In this document: in pieces, positions 11,575 through 22,372 of the stretch
Numbering within the stretch: position 1 is the first letter of the stretch
Layout: each line of letters starts with the position of its first letter
Origin: Aureobasidium sp. EXF-3400
Taxonomy: Eukaryota > Ascomycota > Dothideomycetes > Dothideales > Saccotheciaceae
Length of the DNA stretch: 64,000 bases
Direction: 5' to 3'
Assembly (NCBI GenBank): GCA_024195585.1
Contig: SWBL01000222.1
Coordinates: 1 to 64,000, forward strand
Notes under the pieces: generated by a model
Database searches by the model: none
What the model saw: the letters and a program-made list of their open reading frames with translations, nothing else
Told to the model about the DNA's origin: nothing
Program-made: the position numbers and the translations under genes

Positions 11575-13275
11575 CACAAAGGTTTACTGAGAGTTGACTC
11601 TTCTGATACCCATCTTTCGATCAGGTGTGTCCTAATGTCATGCTACAACTACTTCCAGAATGGGCTATACAAGGTAGAGGGACTCGGAATCGCCGGCCAC
11701 ATCCCTACCTCTCGACACCAGCTGGAGCCTGATACTTCGAAGTAGAGACTGCACGTGGTAGAATGGCGGCTCGTGGCGCCTCTTGCCACGAGGGAAAAGG
11801 TCTGGAGTTGAAGATACACTCGAGGGTGGAGGTGTCAAGCCAAAGTCCAGTCCCAGCTTGGTCCTATGCGCGAGGTAAGCAGAACTACCCAGCCCGTCAC
11901 AGCTGACCTCAAATCCATAACAGGTGGAACGAGGCGCTCCGTCACTGGCCTTTGAACAAGCTGGAATGCTCCGAATGGCCAAGACCACGTCCAAGAGGCA
12001 GAAGACTATTGAAGCATAGGGCTGGCACCTTGAACATCCTGGCAACCAGCTGATCGGATCCAGAATAGCTAATGGTTACCGACTACCAATGAGCTGGTCT
12101 GTACAAGGTTGTTCAGAACCACTGTCTATAACTGTCATATCTTGGCAGCAGGTGGTCCAGTGCTCGAGCCGTATACGGTTCATGTACTGCTGGAATAGCT
12201 AGATATGGGGTATCGGACCGTGCTCCTCTGTAAGGTTCAGGGCTGAAGACGGAAAGGTGAGTGTACGGAGTACATAGTATGCTTTTGCTCTGGATGTGGC
12301 TGCGCTCGCCAAGAGTAAGACTCTACAGATACGACAGCAATCGAATAACTCTTTCAAATACCAAAGTGTCGTTGTTCGGGCTCATTTCGACGAGTTTTCA
12401 GTCGGGCACGAGTAGAACCTGGCCGGTTTGATGAGCAAGTTGCGATGATTGTAATAGAGTAAAGAATGAGCTTGAGCGGCTCGTGAGGCTGAAGAATCGG
12501 GATGACTTCGCCAAGCCCTGTGATCTGTGGAGTGGACTTGGCGCTGACTGCATTTCGGATCCTTCCCTGATTCAACTCCAATTCACATAGAAATGTCCCC
12601 GAAACTTTCTATCTCTATTTCTGCATCTGTCACTGGTACCAATGTCACGGTCTCGTTCCCGCTATTTGCCAAGCGCTCAAAGGCTCGGCAGCTGAGCGGT
12701 GTTGCTTGTTATCTGGTGCCATCTGTGTGTACTCGGTACTCGGTACCCGGTCTCGAACGTTGATGAACACTCGGTCGACTGCTCCTGGATGACCAACTGC
12801 AAGCAAGGTTTGGAGAAATGCTCCGTCGCGACGGATTTGGAGATATTCCGATACACAGACTTTCGGAATCGCCTACGTCCTGTGCTATTTCAGCTGTGAA
12901 GGCGTTCTACAAGATACCCGCCCCAAAGTCAGACCTGTGGCTTCAACATGTCTACCTCGCTTGCCACATACAGCAGTCCCTTGTTGTCCAGTCGAGGCGG
13001 ACTGATACTCGATGGAATTCCTGTCAGCTGGTCAAGTAAACAGGCACACCTCTCGTTCCCGTCTACCTCACCCATGCCCTATATCCTCGAGACATGGTTG
13101 CTACTGCCAAGGAGTTGTTCCGACCTGACCTGATCCAAGATTTTTCGTGTACACGAGTGAGTGACATGGTTGTATGTATGGCTGCGGCCAGTCGAGAATG
13201 TCTTGTGTTGTGACAATGTAAGAGGTATCACGAACACAGCCATATTCATACCGTGCCTGGCAATGAAGATGTTGG
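11575..13275. other. Divergent intergenic region, about 1.7 kb
   Basis: This separates the oxidase from the secreted protein gene. The small frames here (for example 11665-12045 minus) show no domain, no flanking intron signals and no coding-like composition. A short degenerate GGTACTC repeat lies near 12731-12755. I see no RNA gene. Confidence 0.45.
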
Positions 13276-13282
13276 TATAAAG
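13276..13282 (+). promoter_or_regulatory. Probable TATA box of the secreted protein gene
   Basis: TATAAAG lies 60 bp upstream of the ATG at 13342 and is followed by a C/T-rich leader, a common arrangement in highly expressed fungal genes. Confidence 0.5.
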
Positions 13283-13341
13283 CCACTCTCCTTCGTTGTA
13301 AGTATTCTTTCCATCAACTCAAGCTCACACTATTCTCCAAG

Positions 13342-15406
13342 ATGCTTTCTACTGCCCTCAAACTCCTCTCTGTTGTGTTGCTGGGTTCTCGAGCAGCTGC
13401 CCAGACCGTCGAGCCATTTATTCTTGATGGCAGACTTGACAGCGCAACTGCCAGTGACGGTACTTACAACTCCGGCGGCACAATCTCAGTCAATGGATAT
13501 TCTGTCACGATTCCCCAGAATCTCCAAGTGCAGTTCCCCGCTGCTTTCTCTCCTTTCAAAGAGTTTGCTAGTGCGAACAGCTTCGTTGGCCATGAAGTCT
13601 CGTGCGTATATTCCTGCCTATCCTAACCAAGCATACTAATTATATGGTGACAGAGTCATCGGAAATGTGGTCAATGGCAAAGCAATTGCTGGCCTTGTCC
13701 AGATCGGAGAATACCTTCTACAGGCCAGTTCAGGTACGGTCGAAAGTATAGACTCTGCCGCTGGTACAATGAAGATCAAAAGTGGTCCAACCATCAGGAT
13801 CAACGACCCGAACGGAGTTTACGGTGCCGCCTACAAAACGTCACCTCTCTATACTGCCGACGACGAGAACCCTTCCATCACAGCATTCAGTGGTTTCCCG
13901 ATGTGTATCCCAAGATCCTCATCCGACCCGCTTTGTCCTTCGAGCAACCGACCAGCAGGCCAGAGCACTTTGTAAGATGACCATCCCTACTCATGGTATT
14001 GAACCTCCATACTAACACCCAACAGCCAAGCACCTGACGCCCTGAAGATGGCACCTTTCCAAGTAGGCGACTATCTTGAATACTCTGGTGTCAACATTGG
14101 TGGTACTATTGTCTGCTACACAATCGTTGCACCTAACGTACAGATCACGACTTCTGGCGCTCCTACCTTCATACGTGTCGAGGACGCCATTGTTGGCATT
14201 TACGATGGTGGAGCAACTTCAGAGTTCGGTGACTCCAGAGTAAGTACAAAACTTGAAGCGACGAGATGAATCACAAGTACTAACAGGGAACAGTTCATTG
14301 GCTACACTTCGGATCCCAATGCCGTCATCACAGTCTCCGCCATTGATGTTGACCCTTGCACCGGCGAAGAGACAGAAAGATCGGTAGGCTCTGCCCCATA
14401 CAAGAGAGGCGATGTCCGTAACAAGTGGGAGTGGAGAGCGGCAACTACCACGACCTCCAAGTACACCCGCGAATATGTCATCCGCGCTTCCACAGGAGAG
14501 AAGCTCACTGACAATAAGATCAACGCCGGTCGCTATGTCCAGCCTGTTTTGGAGTTCCTCTTCCCAGAGCCCAACGTTCCTGGAATTGTTCCACCTGTGA
14601 ATGACTTCAGCAACTTCCCCTTCCTTGCACAAGGTTTGGGATACGACCAAGATGGAAATCTGTTCGGTCAGCTCAATCCCTGGCCCGGTGCTAGCGCTCC
14701 TGCCACAAAGGCCTGTGGTCCTTATTCTCCTCCAGCAGCTAGCTCTTCTCCCGCATCATCTTCTTCTGCTGCCGCATCTGGCACCTCAACCGTTGTTGAC
14801 CCCTCTGCTTCTGCTTCATCAACACCGAGCAGTTCTGCTGCTGCAAGCACTCCCACTGTGGCCGTCGGAGATATCCAAACGACTCGTCCTGGTGTTGTCG
14901 TAAAGCTCGGCTTCAACGTGACCAATAAGGCTGACTTTGCCGCCAACGACCTCACATACAGCTGGACCCAAGTCAGTGGACCTACTGTTACTCTGTCCAG
15001 CAACACTGCTGCAAGTCCTTCTCTCACTGCGCCTTCTGGTACAGTCAAGGCTACCTACATCTTCAACATCAAAGCCAGCAGCACTGCAGCAGGCACGAGC
15101 GGCAGTGCCAACATCACAGTAGTCAGCGATCCTGCTGTCAAGGATGTCGTTACTATTGACAGTTACACTACCGACTCATCAGGAGGTGGCTCCATCTCTG
15201 TCACTGCAAGCACGAACATTGTTGGCTACAAAGCAACATTGAAGTTGTATCTGACAAATTCGGCCACTGGAACATTCACTACCATGACATCTAACGGAAA
15301 TGGCAAGTTCAGTGCTAGTATACTGAAGACAAAGCAGCCGGCGAATGGTATCTTTATCACAAGTGATGGAGGTGGTAGCAAGGGCACGACTGTAAAGACT
15401 GCATAA
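13342..15406 (+). CDS. Secreted protein with C-terminal Ig/PKD-like domains
   Basis: A 634-residue secreted protein. Exons: 13342-13601, 13654-13971, 14026-14239 and 14294-15406 (1905 nt, in frame). The introns carry clear CTAAC branch points. Residues 1-21 form a signal peptide ending AAAQ. The N-terminal 390 residues belong to a conserved family of unnamed secreted ascomycete proteins, with landmarks GPTIRINDPN, SGFPMCIPR and DPLCPSSNRP. A Ser/Ala-rich linker follows at about residues 405-450. It leads to an Ig/PKD-like beta domain (landmark YSWTQVSGPTVTL) and a final beta-rich segment. The layout suggests an extracellular or wall-associated protein. No catalytic motif is visible and the function is unknown. 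Confidence 0.82.
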
Positions 15407-15719
15407 TGAGAAGGAAATCGGGCTGGCGTTTATTGTTTTGGCTTGCACAACCTGTTTCATACAAGTCCATACAGACAGGACTGGCTACGGATAATATCTT
15501 CACAAATCTGAATGTATTCACTTGAAGACGGCTAGTAATCGCAAGCGTGTTTCATGTTATCGCCCAAGACCCCGCCATGACGCCTTAAAATAGTGACAGA
15601 AGCTTGACCACATCAAGCTCATCAACCCCTGCCTTGGCTTGCCTTGGCCTGCCGTCCCACGTCATTGTTGTGCTGGCGATACACCAAACCGGAACTTGCT
15701 TGACGCCATAAAGCAGCGG
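15407..15719. other. Intergenic, upstream of poly-Asn protein gene
   Basis: This holds the 3' flank of the secreted protein gene and the promoter of the next gene. Imperfect CTTGCCTTGG repeats lie near 15630-15650. No gene is seen. Confidence 0.4.
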
Positions 15720-15727
15720 TATAAAAG
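15720..15727 (+). promoter_or_regulatory. Canonical TATA box
   Basis: TATAAAAG lies about 130 bp upstream of the ATG at 15854. The leader between is C/A-rich and purine-poor, typical of inducible, strongly expressed fungal genes. Confidence 0.6.
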
Positions 15728-15853
15728 AAGGAACAAGTGTCTGTCTGCTAGCTCCATCTTACACTTTTCATCAAACAACTTTCTTACAATTCCCATCAAA
15801 CAACCTTCTTGCTCAAACACTCATCAAGAAACTCATCACAAGACAAACTCAAA

Positions 15854-15868
15854 ATGTCCGACTACGAT

Positions 15869-15909
<41 letters not shown>

Positions 15910-16444
15910 CGGTGACTACGATGAGAACGCCGCTCGCTTTGCCGGCGACACTGTAGGCAGTGCAGGTAAACTCATTCCCTCCCCCAACCTCCCTCTTAAC
16001 TCCATCACTAACACCTCACCTACAGAGGGCGGCTACGACCGCGCCGACCAAGCCTTCAACAACGAAGAACAATCCATCGGCAACTCCTTCCGCAACGACG
16101 CCCAAGCCGTCGAAGACGCCCCCGAAAACATGGCTCGTCGCACCGAACAAGGTTTCGACAACACCGTCTCCGACGCCGAAAACATTCCCTCAGACATTGG
16201 TGGCGGCCTCCGCGGTGCTGCTAGCTGGATTGGCGATAAAATTGGTGGTGTACAGAATGAGGGTCAACGCGCTGAGAACGACGTTCAGTCTAACTACAAT
16301 GATGGCAAGCAGGATGTTGATCAGTTTGGTCAGGGTGTGCAGAATGACTACAATGAAGGTAGACAGAATGTAGATCAGTTTGGCGATGGTGTGCAGAACT
16401 CTTATGATCAGGGTGAGCAGCAGGGAAGACAGGATGGTTGGTAG
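15854..16444 (+). CDS. Poly-Asn, hydrophilic repeat protein (hydrophilin-like)
   Basis: A small, very hydrophilic, probably disordered protein of 176 residues. Exons: 15854-15965 and 16026-16444. The 60 bp intron is a multiple of three with no stop, so retention would add 20 residues. After MSDYD comes a run of 14 Asn, all encoded by AAC. The middle contains a short amphipathic segment (AASWIGDKIGG). The C-terminus has tandem units built on G-V-Q-N-x-Y-x-x-G-x-Q and V-D-Q-F-G. There is no signal peptide, cysteine or membrane segment. The composition (Gly, Asn, Asp, Gln) resembles hydrophilins or LEA-like stress proteins, which is an inference. A canonical TATA box precedes it. Confidence 0.8.
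15869..15910 (+). repeat. AAC microsatellite encoding 14 Asn
   Basis: A pure AAC trinucleotide run of 14 units inside the first exon. Its purity suggests slippage-prone, possibly length-polymorphic sequence. Confidence 0.95.
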
Positions 16445-16908
16445 ATTCTGCCCGGGCTGGGAGAGGGAGGGGATTATGAGGCAGAGTGGCCATTATGACT
16501 TTGAGAAACGGTCTTACAGTATTCATCAGCGTATGACAAACGAATGACATGGATAACAAATTCCATGACACCACTTGTGGAGAGCGCTTGACAGCAGTCA
16601 CTGCTGATGTACGCATACGAAAGACTAATGAAGTAAGCAAGCAATATTGCAGGCAGCTACGGCAGTGTGTTGCCAGCAGACATCTCCTCCAGCGCAAGAA
16701 GCAACGAGTAGGTTGCCAAAATGCATCATACTTTTGAGATCTGAGCTGCATCCATTGAAGAGCCATCTCAACATGGGCTCTCTGTGGAAACTGCCCATAG
16801 TACAAGAGCATTGTGCATCTTTGCAGCTGAGAAACGTGCCAGAAGCATACAAGGAGATAAAAAGACCCCTTAGATTTCCAGCTTGGGTAGTGCCATTAGC
16901 AGAGCAAT
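16445..16908. other. Convergent intergenic region
   Basis: This lies between the poly-Asn protein gene and the 3' end of the ferric reductase gene. Only 3' flanking sequence is expected here. Overlapping short frames on both strands show no domain. Confidence 0.4.
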
Positions 16909-19315
16909 TTACCATGCAAAGGCCTCTTCGATCAAATCGACCGGCATACCATCTCTCAAACAGCCAACCACAGCCGCTCTCACTTCATCTGACATCTCAC
17001 CAGGCGCACAAGCCACTACCACAACCCTTCTTCCCTTTTCTGCTACCGATCTCACTACCTCTCCAACGTTCATCCTACCTCTTTGCAAGCCACTACCTTG
17101 CTCCAGGCCTTTGTCTTGACTGCTGTTTTCTCCAGTGCACCAGAATCGGTACTCGATCTGCTTGTTTGGAAACCCTACAGAAGCATCGGGCAAAAGAGAG
17201 GCGGAGACGTGTCGGATCAGGGCTTCCTCTCTCGCCGACCAAGCGAGCACGAAATTGCTTGCGCAACCCATCCAGGCTTTCGAGGTAGGCTCCATAGATT
17301 GCGACTCGTTGACGTACTGCTGTAGAAAGCTCATACAGCTGGTGATGCCGATACCACCAGCAATGCAGATGATAGTGTCTGCAGTTTTCAATGGGGACAA
17401 TGTAGCATTATGTCCGCCGTAAAGTCCTTCGGTAAGTATAGATATAGGCAACGAGCTTGCCCCTGATCTTTGCAGCTTCGAGAGGAGTGATGCGGTCATC
17501 CCTTTTCTGGCACGCATGAGGCATATAAGTTGGTGAGGTTGACGCGGTTCTCGGCTGTGTTGTGAACTGGAAGAGCTGTCGACTTCAATACCGTAAACGT
17601 CTGCTTCCTTGCCAGCAGACGATTGCGTGATGGATAGCGTATTGCGACCAGATTCCGGCGAGCTCCAAGATGCGATTGTGAAAGGATGATTCTCCCAAGA
17701 TTTCCCGAGCAGAGGTATATAAAGGAACGAGTGCTGACCAGGTTTGACATTCCAAGCCTTCTTCAGAGTGATAGTCATCTGTATGATCTCGGTGTACGGG
17801 ACCTGTTTGGCCACGGCAATTGGGCTGCCGAGACAGTTGAAATATACCAGACGGCCAAAACGCATCAGTCGGTCGAAGGCCCAGAAAGCGAATGCAATGT
17901 ACAGCCAGACCTTGTAACCCCACTTATCGCCAAATCGCAGATGAATGTGGTACCAACAGCCCATCAGTGCGAGGATAGCGAAAGCAATGTGGGCGACGAG
18001 GAAAATCTCGTAGGATCGAACGCGGATGGGAAGGACTGCGAAGCCTACTGAAAGGCATAACACGACAGTGGCAATGATGCCCCACCAGTAGTAAGCCATG
18101 GCAGCTTCGGTCTGGTATGCAGCGAATCCACCAGTCCAGACATAAGTGACCGTGTAGATGATGGAATGTACGACGGCCTGGACGGTAGCAACTCGGGATG
18201 CCCATCGGTGGATGGCTAACATTGTGCTCTGACTCCAGCCAGTAACATTTATGAGCAAGTTGTTGCGGCCCGAGAAAAGGATTGCGAGAGCGAGGTTTGC
18301 AAAGCTCAGTACACCAGTGCGATTCGAGACGTAAGCGGCAATCTCATGGCGCCGATCAGCATACCAAGCATTTGGGGTGACGTGATGGAAAGAGACAGCC
18401 GAGAAGACTATATTGAGGATAACGTATGCGGCAATAAGTAAAGAGACGGCGCGTTTTGGTAGGTAACCTAGACAAAGATGAACACGATTAGTGGTTATCG
18501 AAGCGAAGCCTCATCATCTTGATATACGTACCGATTCGGTACGGCAATGGCGATAGATGTCGGTTGTTGAATGCAGCAGGTACAATCAAATGTTGTTTCA
18601 GCTTCAATGACAAGTCGTTGGACGTGAATCGTGAGGGAATGTGTTTCTTCCAGATTCCGGCAATAATACAGATACCCACAACGAAGAGCATGATGACAAG
18701 TCTGTATCGGGTCAGCATACTGTGAGCACTGGCTTGAGAGTTATATGCTTACGCATAGCGAGTATGGCGGTGCTCAGATGACACGAACTCTTTCATCGTT
18801 ACATAGTTAGCAAGATAAGCATGTTCGTTGACCAGACTTGTCGAGTTCAACCAGGTAGTTTCCGCTTCTAACTCGACAATAGGGGTAACCAACGGCAAGG
18901 AGGCTTGTAACGAGGATACGGACAATCCATTTGCGGCCAATTTGGAGAAGCATTGACCCTGTTTGCTCTCATCGACACCATCTTTCGAGCACTTGTCGTG
19001 GACACAGTTGGAAAATGTTTCGAGCCAGGTCCTATCGCTAGCGTAACAAGCATCACTCGTCGTCGCTGTAGACTCGCCTCCCATGTCCATGCGTTTCAGC
19101 AGCTTCATGTCCATACCACTTTGACCCATATCCATGTCCTCGGAGAAGGTTGTGCAGTTCAGGTAAAGAGTAGACAATGCATCGTGGCAGGAGTAGCAGC
19201 ACAATGGCGTATACATTGGAATGCCAAATCAAAGAATTCCGTATTGTTTCTCTGCAGCAACAAGACCAGAGAACATGAGGGGCAGGCCGAGCCCAATGGC
19301 GATAGGAATCTTCAT
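16909..19315 (-). CDS. Ferric reductase (FRE family) with in-frame TGA near N-terminus
   Basis: A plasma-membrane metalloreductase that moves electrons from NADPH via FAD and heme to external Fe3+ or Cu2+. Exons: 19315-18753, 18701-18532 and 18467-16909 (2292 nt, in frame, 763 residues if uninterrupted). Visible parts are an N-terminal hydrophobic signal, an extracellular Cys-bearing domain, and a transmembrane region with heme-ligand histidines (LAIHRWA, VVHSI, VAHIAF, WYHIHLR). These are followed by the FAD-binding HPFTIAS, the NADPH-binding AGGIGITS and a C-terminal FRE domain. Codon 29, at 19229-19231, is TGA. It sits between YGIL and FGIPMY, where relatives have a continuous glycine-containing stretch. 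Translation from the next ATG (19216) would give 730 residues without the signal peptide. This could be a pseudogene, a readthrough gene, an N-truncated protein or a base error. Confidence 0.85.
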
Positions 19316-20018
19316 GTTGACAAATTGAGTGAACCAACGGCCGTGCATTTGACGTGAAATGGCATGGCTCTTGTATAGTACCGCTGACACAAGACTTGTA
19401 TCAATATCACTTCATTACCCTGGTAAGAACATTGGTGGACTGCATCTCGAGAGGACATTTGAGCAAGTTGTTAAGGAGACTATTGTCGTTATTGCCATAT
19501 CGGGACACATGAATCCTAGTCAACCAGTGCCACATGGATTGCATGTATGGGGCCGGAGGTGCTCGTGGAACGAAGAGCACGTTTCGAGGGACATTGAGCA
19601 AGTTTCCAAGCATGGCGTTCGCGTGTAGAAACGATTTGGGCTGATAGCTGCAGCCAAGCCTTCGGAAAGACCGAGCGTGGTAAAGACACCCACGTGGGAT
19701 GAGCCCCCTTTACTATCTCGTTCGCATCAAGGTTCGATGATTCGGGCATACGATGCCGCAGCGAGACCAGACATACATGTTCTGAGTCCTGACCATGTTG
19801 TTGTTGGTCCTAAACTCGCAAGAGCTGTCCTGGCTGGACTTCGGGTAACCGCGGCTATTGCGGATGGGGCGGGGTAGCCTTCACGATGCCCTCAGCAAAA
19901 TTCAAGAAACAAAGGCAGAGACGGTGGTACAGCAGTGACTCAGCTTAAGGTCATCTCATCGCTCTCTAACAGTCTTGAGAGTAGCTGCTCATACATCTCG
20001 CAAGTCGCCAATACTCAT
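19316..20018. other. Divergent promoter region, ferric reductase / Zn2Cys6 factor
   Basis: About 700 bp shared by the two divergent genes. It contains two simple HGATAR sites (TGATAG near 19641 and AGATAG on the minus strand near 19712). No copy of the extended iron-GATA site ATCWGATAA is seen. No gene is recognised. Confidence 0.4.
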
Positions 20019-21680
20019 ATGTCGTCGACGACGCCGCAACATAACAGATTGCGCTCACGCGTAGCTTGTGAGCCATGTCGAGAACGCAAAAGGAAGTGCG
20101 ATGGAGCTTTCCCATGCGGTACCTGTGTTCGATATGCCTATGATTGCCATTATCCGCAATCAACCCGGAAACGAAAAGCGGCCGCAATATCCGACACATC
20201 ACCAGCAGCAGAACACACGCCTCCATCGCCTACAGACCAGGATGCGGAAACGAGAATACAGTCGCTGGAAGCGAACTCAGCTTCTGCCTTTGTGAGAAAG
20301 ATGGCGTTGGGTATTGATCCGGCGAACGCTCCTCGACTGCGCTTATTCGCATGGAATGTTTTTCTAGGATCACGAAAGTCGAACCATATTCCAGTTTCGC
20401 GTTCCATCACCCAGATCCTTTCCTGGCCAGAAGCAGAAGAGCTTGTGGGTGTCTACTTTGCAAAAGTTGACCCTTGCTATGGTTTCGTGGATCGATTGTC
20501 CCTCGAGCGGCGCATGCGAACGTACTGGACAAACGACAATGCAGAGACCAGCTCATTCGAGGCTGTCTTGTGTGGTATCGCAGCCTTAGGACTTCTGTTC
20601 TCCCGAAGAAACGTGGTTGATGCAGAACTAGACCTTGTCGAAACAGCTAAGCGGATCCTTGAGGACTCGATATCCGTGCATCCCTCTTTGGACATTGTCA
20701 CTGCGTGGGTATTGCGGGTGGCTTATATGCGGATGATTGCCCCAGCGCATGCCGCATGGATGGCCAGTTGTATGTTGATGCACACGCTTGAAGCAGCTGG
20801 TATCCACTCAACTCACGTACTTAATTGGGGTACCGATGAGTCTGGTCAGTCGTTGACGCCGGAGATCAGGAAGAGAATTCTAGGTGTTGCCCAGCATCTC
20901 AATGTCTGGATGTCGTTCGATATCGGACGCTCAAGAGTACATCTTCAGACTCTCGATTTTGATCTTCCAGCGCCTAGGGAAGGTGGTTATACTACAGAGC
21001 TTCTCGAACTCTTACCACATGCTGAGAATCTCAATCCTGATAAAAACGTGGATGTCCTGGATCTCAAAAACTCACTGTCAAAAATCGTTGAGCGGCATCA
21101 CACCGCGCCGCCGTCTATCCTTGCTCAGTGCAACCTGACTTTGTTATTATGCCGCCGTCTGAGAATCCTCAACTTCCATTTCCAAGGCAGTCTCCTGAGT
21201 CAGGTTCTATCAGTTACTGCAAGAGGCATCCAAGCTGCTCAGGACTTATTGGACGACTGTGCTCCGTGGCATCATGTGGTCAATGTTCCTTTCCAGATCA
21301 TCTGCATCTTGCTTGCTCTAGACACACCAGCAGCTATCGCACAGCTGAATGACGGTATCAAGACATTGAGCAACATACAGCTCGTCTATCCAACGGATGC
21401 TGCAAAAGAAGCACTAAGCACGGCTTGTTTACTCATTCATTTGCACAGGAAGCGGAAAGAGGCAGATCTCAAAACTCTGTCAGAAATAGTGTCGACATAC
21501 TCACCTTCGGTCTTGTTTGATCAGCAGTTGCTTTCACAGCCTCAGACTATCAATGATTGGGGCAACACTTGGCTCGAAACTCTTCCTGAAATGTCTGATC
21601 TGCAAACATTCGACATTGATCGCTTCCTCAATGGCAGCAGCGAATGGAACATACCTGGTGATTGGTCACAGAGCTTGTGA
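20019..21680 (+). CDS. Zn2Cys6 transcription factor
   Basis: A 553-residue nuclear regulator in a single exon. The Zn2Cys6 binuclear cluster occupies residues 17-43 with cysteines at 17, 20, 27, 33, 36 and 43 (spacing 2-6-5-2-6), followed by a basic linker (RKRKAA). From about residue 130 to 480 there is a fungal transcription factor middle homology region with landmark VDPCYGFVDR. The ATG at 20019 is chosen because it is the first ATG in frame and lies 16 codons before the cluster. It is divergent from the ferric reductase, so it may regulate that gene, but no metal-sensing motif is visible. Target genes are unknown. Confidence 0.88.
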   Translation: MSSTTPQHNRLRSRVACEPCRERKRKCDGAFPCGTCVRYAYDCHYPQSTRKRKAAAISDTSPAAEHTPPSPTDQDAETRIQSLEANSASAFVRKMALGIDPANAPRLRLFAWNVFLGSRKSNHIPVSRSITQILSWPEAEELVGVYFAKVDPCYGFVDRLSLERRMRTYWTNDNAETSSFEAVLCGIAALGLLFSRRNVVDAELDLVETAKRILEDSISVHPSLDIVTAWVLRVAYMRMIAPAHAAWMASCMLMHTLEAAGIHSTHVLNWGTDESGQSLTPEIRKRILGVAQHLNVWMSFDIGRSRVHLQTLDFDLPAPREGGYTTELLELLPHAENLNPDKNVDVLDLKNSLSKIVERHHTAPPSILAQCNLTLLLCRRLRILNFHFQGSLLSQVLSVTARGIQAAQDLLDDCAPWHHVVNVPFQIICILLALDTPAAIAQLNDGIKTLSNIQLVYPTDAAKEALSTACLLIHLHRKRKEADLKTLSEIVSTYSPSVLFDQQLLSQPQTINDWGNTWLETLPEMSDLQTFDIDRFLNGSSEWNIPGDWSQSL

Positions 21681-22372
21681 GACTGTGCGAGCGATCAATG
21701 GCGGTTGTTGTGCGGGTGACTGTCAATCCTCCTATGTAATGAGACGGACTCTGACTTCGAGCTCTGGTTAGCAATCCTGACATTGTCATATTTGGCAACC
21801 CAGCAACACCATATTTCGAGAAGGCTGCACCACTGAAGCAAGTGTATCTGTGGAGCAAGCAATGCTGCGCATGTACAGTAAGCTCGAGGCTGCGATATTG
21901 TCACGAAGCTACGGATTTTACAAGCCGGGGGAAAATTTTCCGTCACCACGTCTCATGATCGATACCGCCTTTTCGTACTCATCTTGGTGTGAATCTTGAC
22001 AGGTTATCGAGGTGTCAGCTCCGAGATACAGCGGTCTGGCGCGGAGTCAAAAGCACTTGAAGACTGGTGAAACCCCGCAAAGTGACGTGCATGGCGCTAT
22101 ATCATCCCTGTAGGATGCGCCCACGTGCCGATCTGGCCTTGTCTTCCGACCGTGGTGCATACGAAGGATTCAAGGCTGTCGTCGGTCCCAGTCATGAACC
22201 TGTCTTCTGTCGTTACCTCTCGCTCGACTGCAACATCCATCAATTCACCTCTCGGATGTCCATCGTCTTTGGGCTGTTGCTCGAAGCAATCATGTCCTGA
22301 ATATTCCGACCACCATTCATCGAATATCAACTATCATCTCGGGACACTACAGAGTGATCATAGCAAACCGAC
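21681..22372. other. Intergenic, upstream of seven-helix protein gene
   Basis: Between two plus-strand genes. It contains the 3' flank of the transcription factor gene and the promoter of the membrane protein gene. I see no gene, repeat or RNA. Confidence 0.35.

Noticed and set aside
11665..12045. 126-codon minus-strand open stretch between oxidase and secreted protein genes
   Set aside because: No signal peptide, domain or splice context; likely chance.
19190..19260. Intron that would remove the ferric reductase TGA
   Set aside because: No AG acceptor occurs between the TGA and well into the conserved Cys region, and no suitable donor precedes it.
9305..19315. Iron-uptake gene cluster made of multicopper oxidase and ferric reductase
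   Set aside because: The oxidase is bilirubin-oxidase-like without a membrane anchor, no FTR1 permease is present, and unrelated genes lie between.
19316..20018. Iron-responsive GATA (SreA-type) control sites for the ferric reductase
   Set aside because: Only simple HGATAR matches, none with the extended ATCWGATAA form; two such hits in 700 bp are expected by chance.
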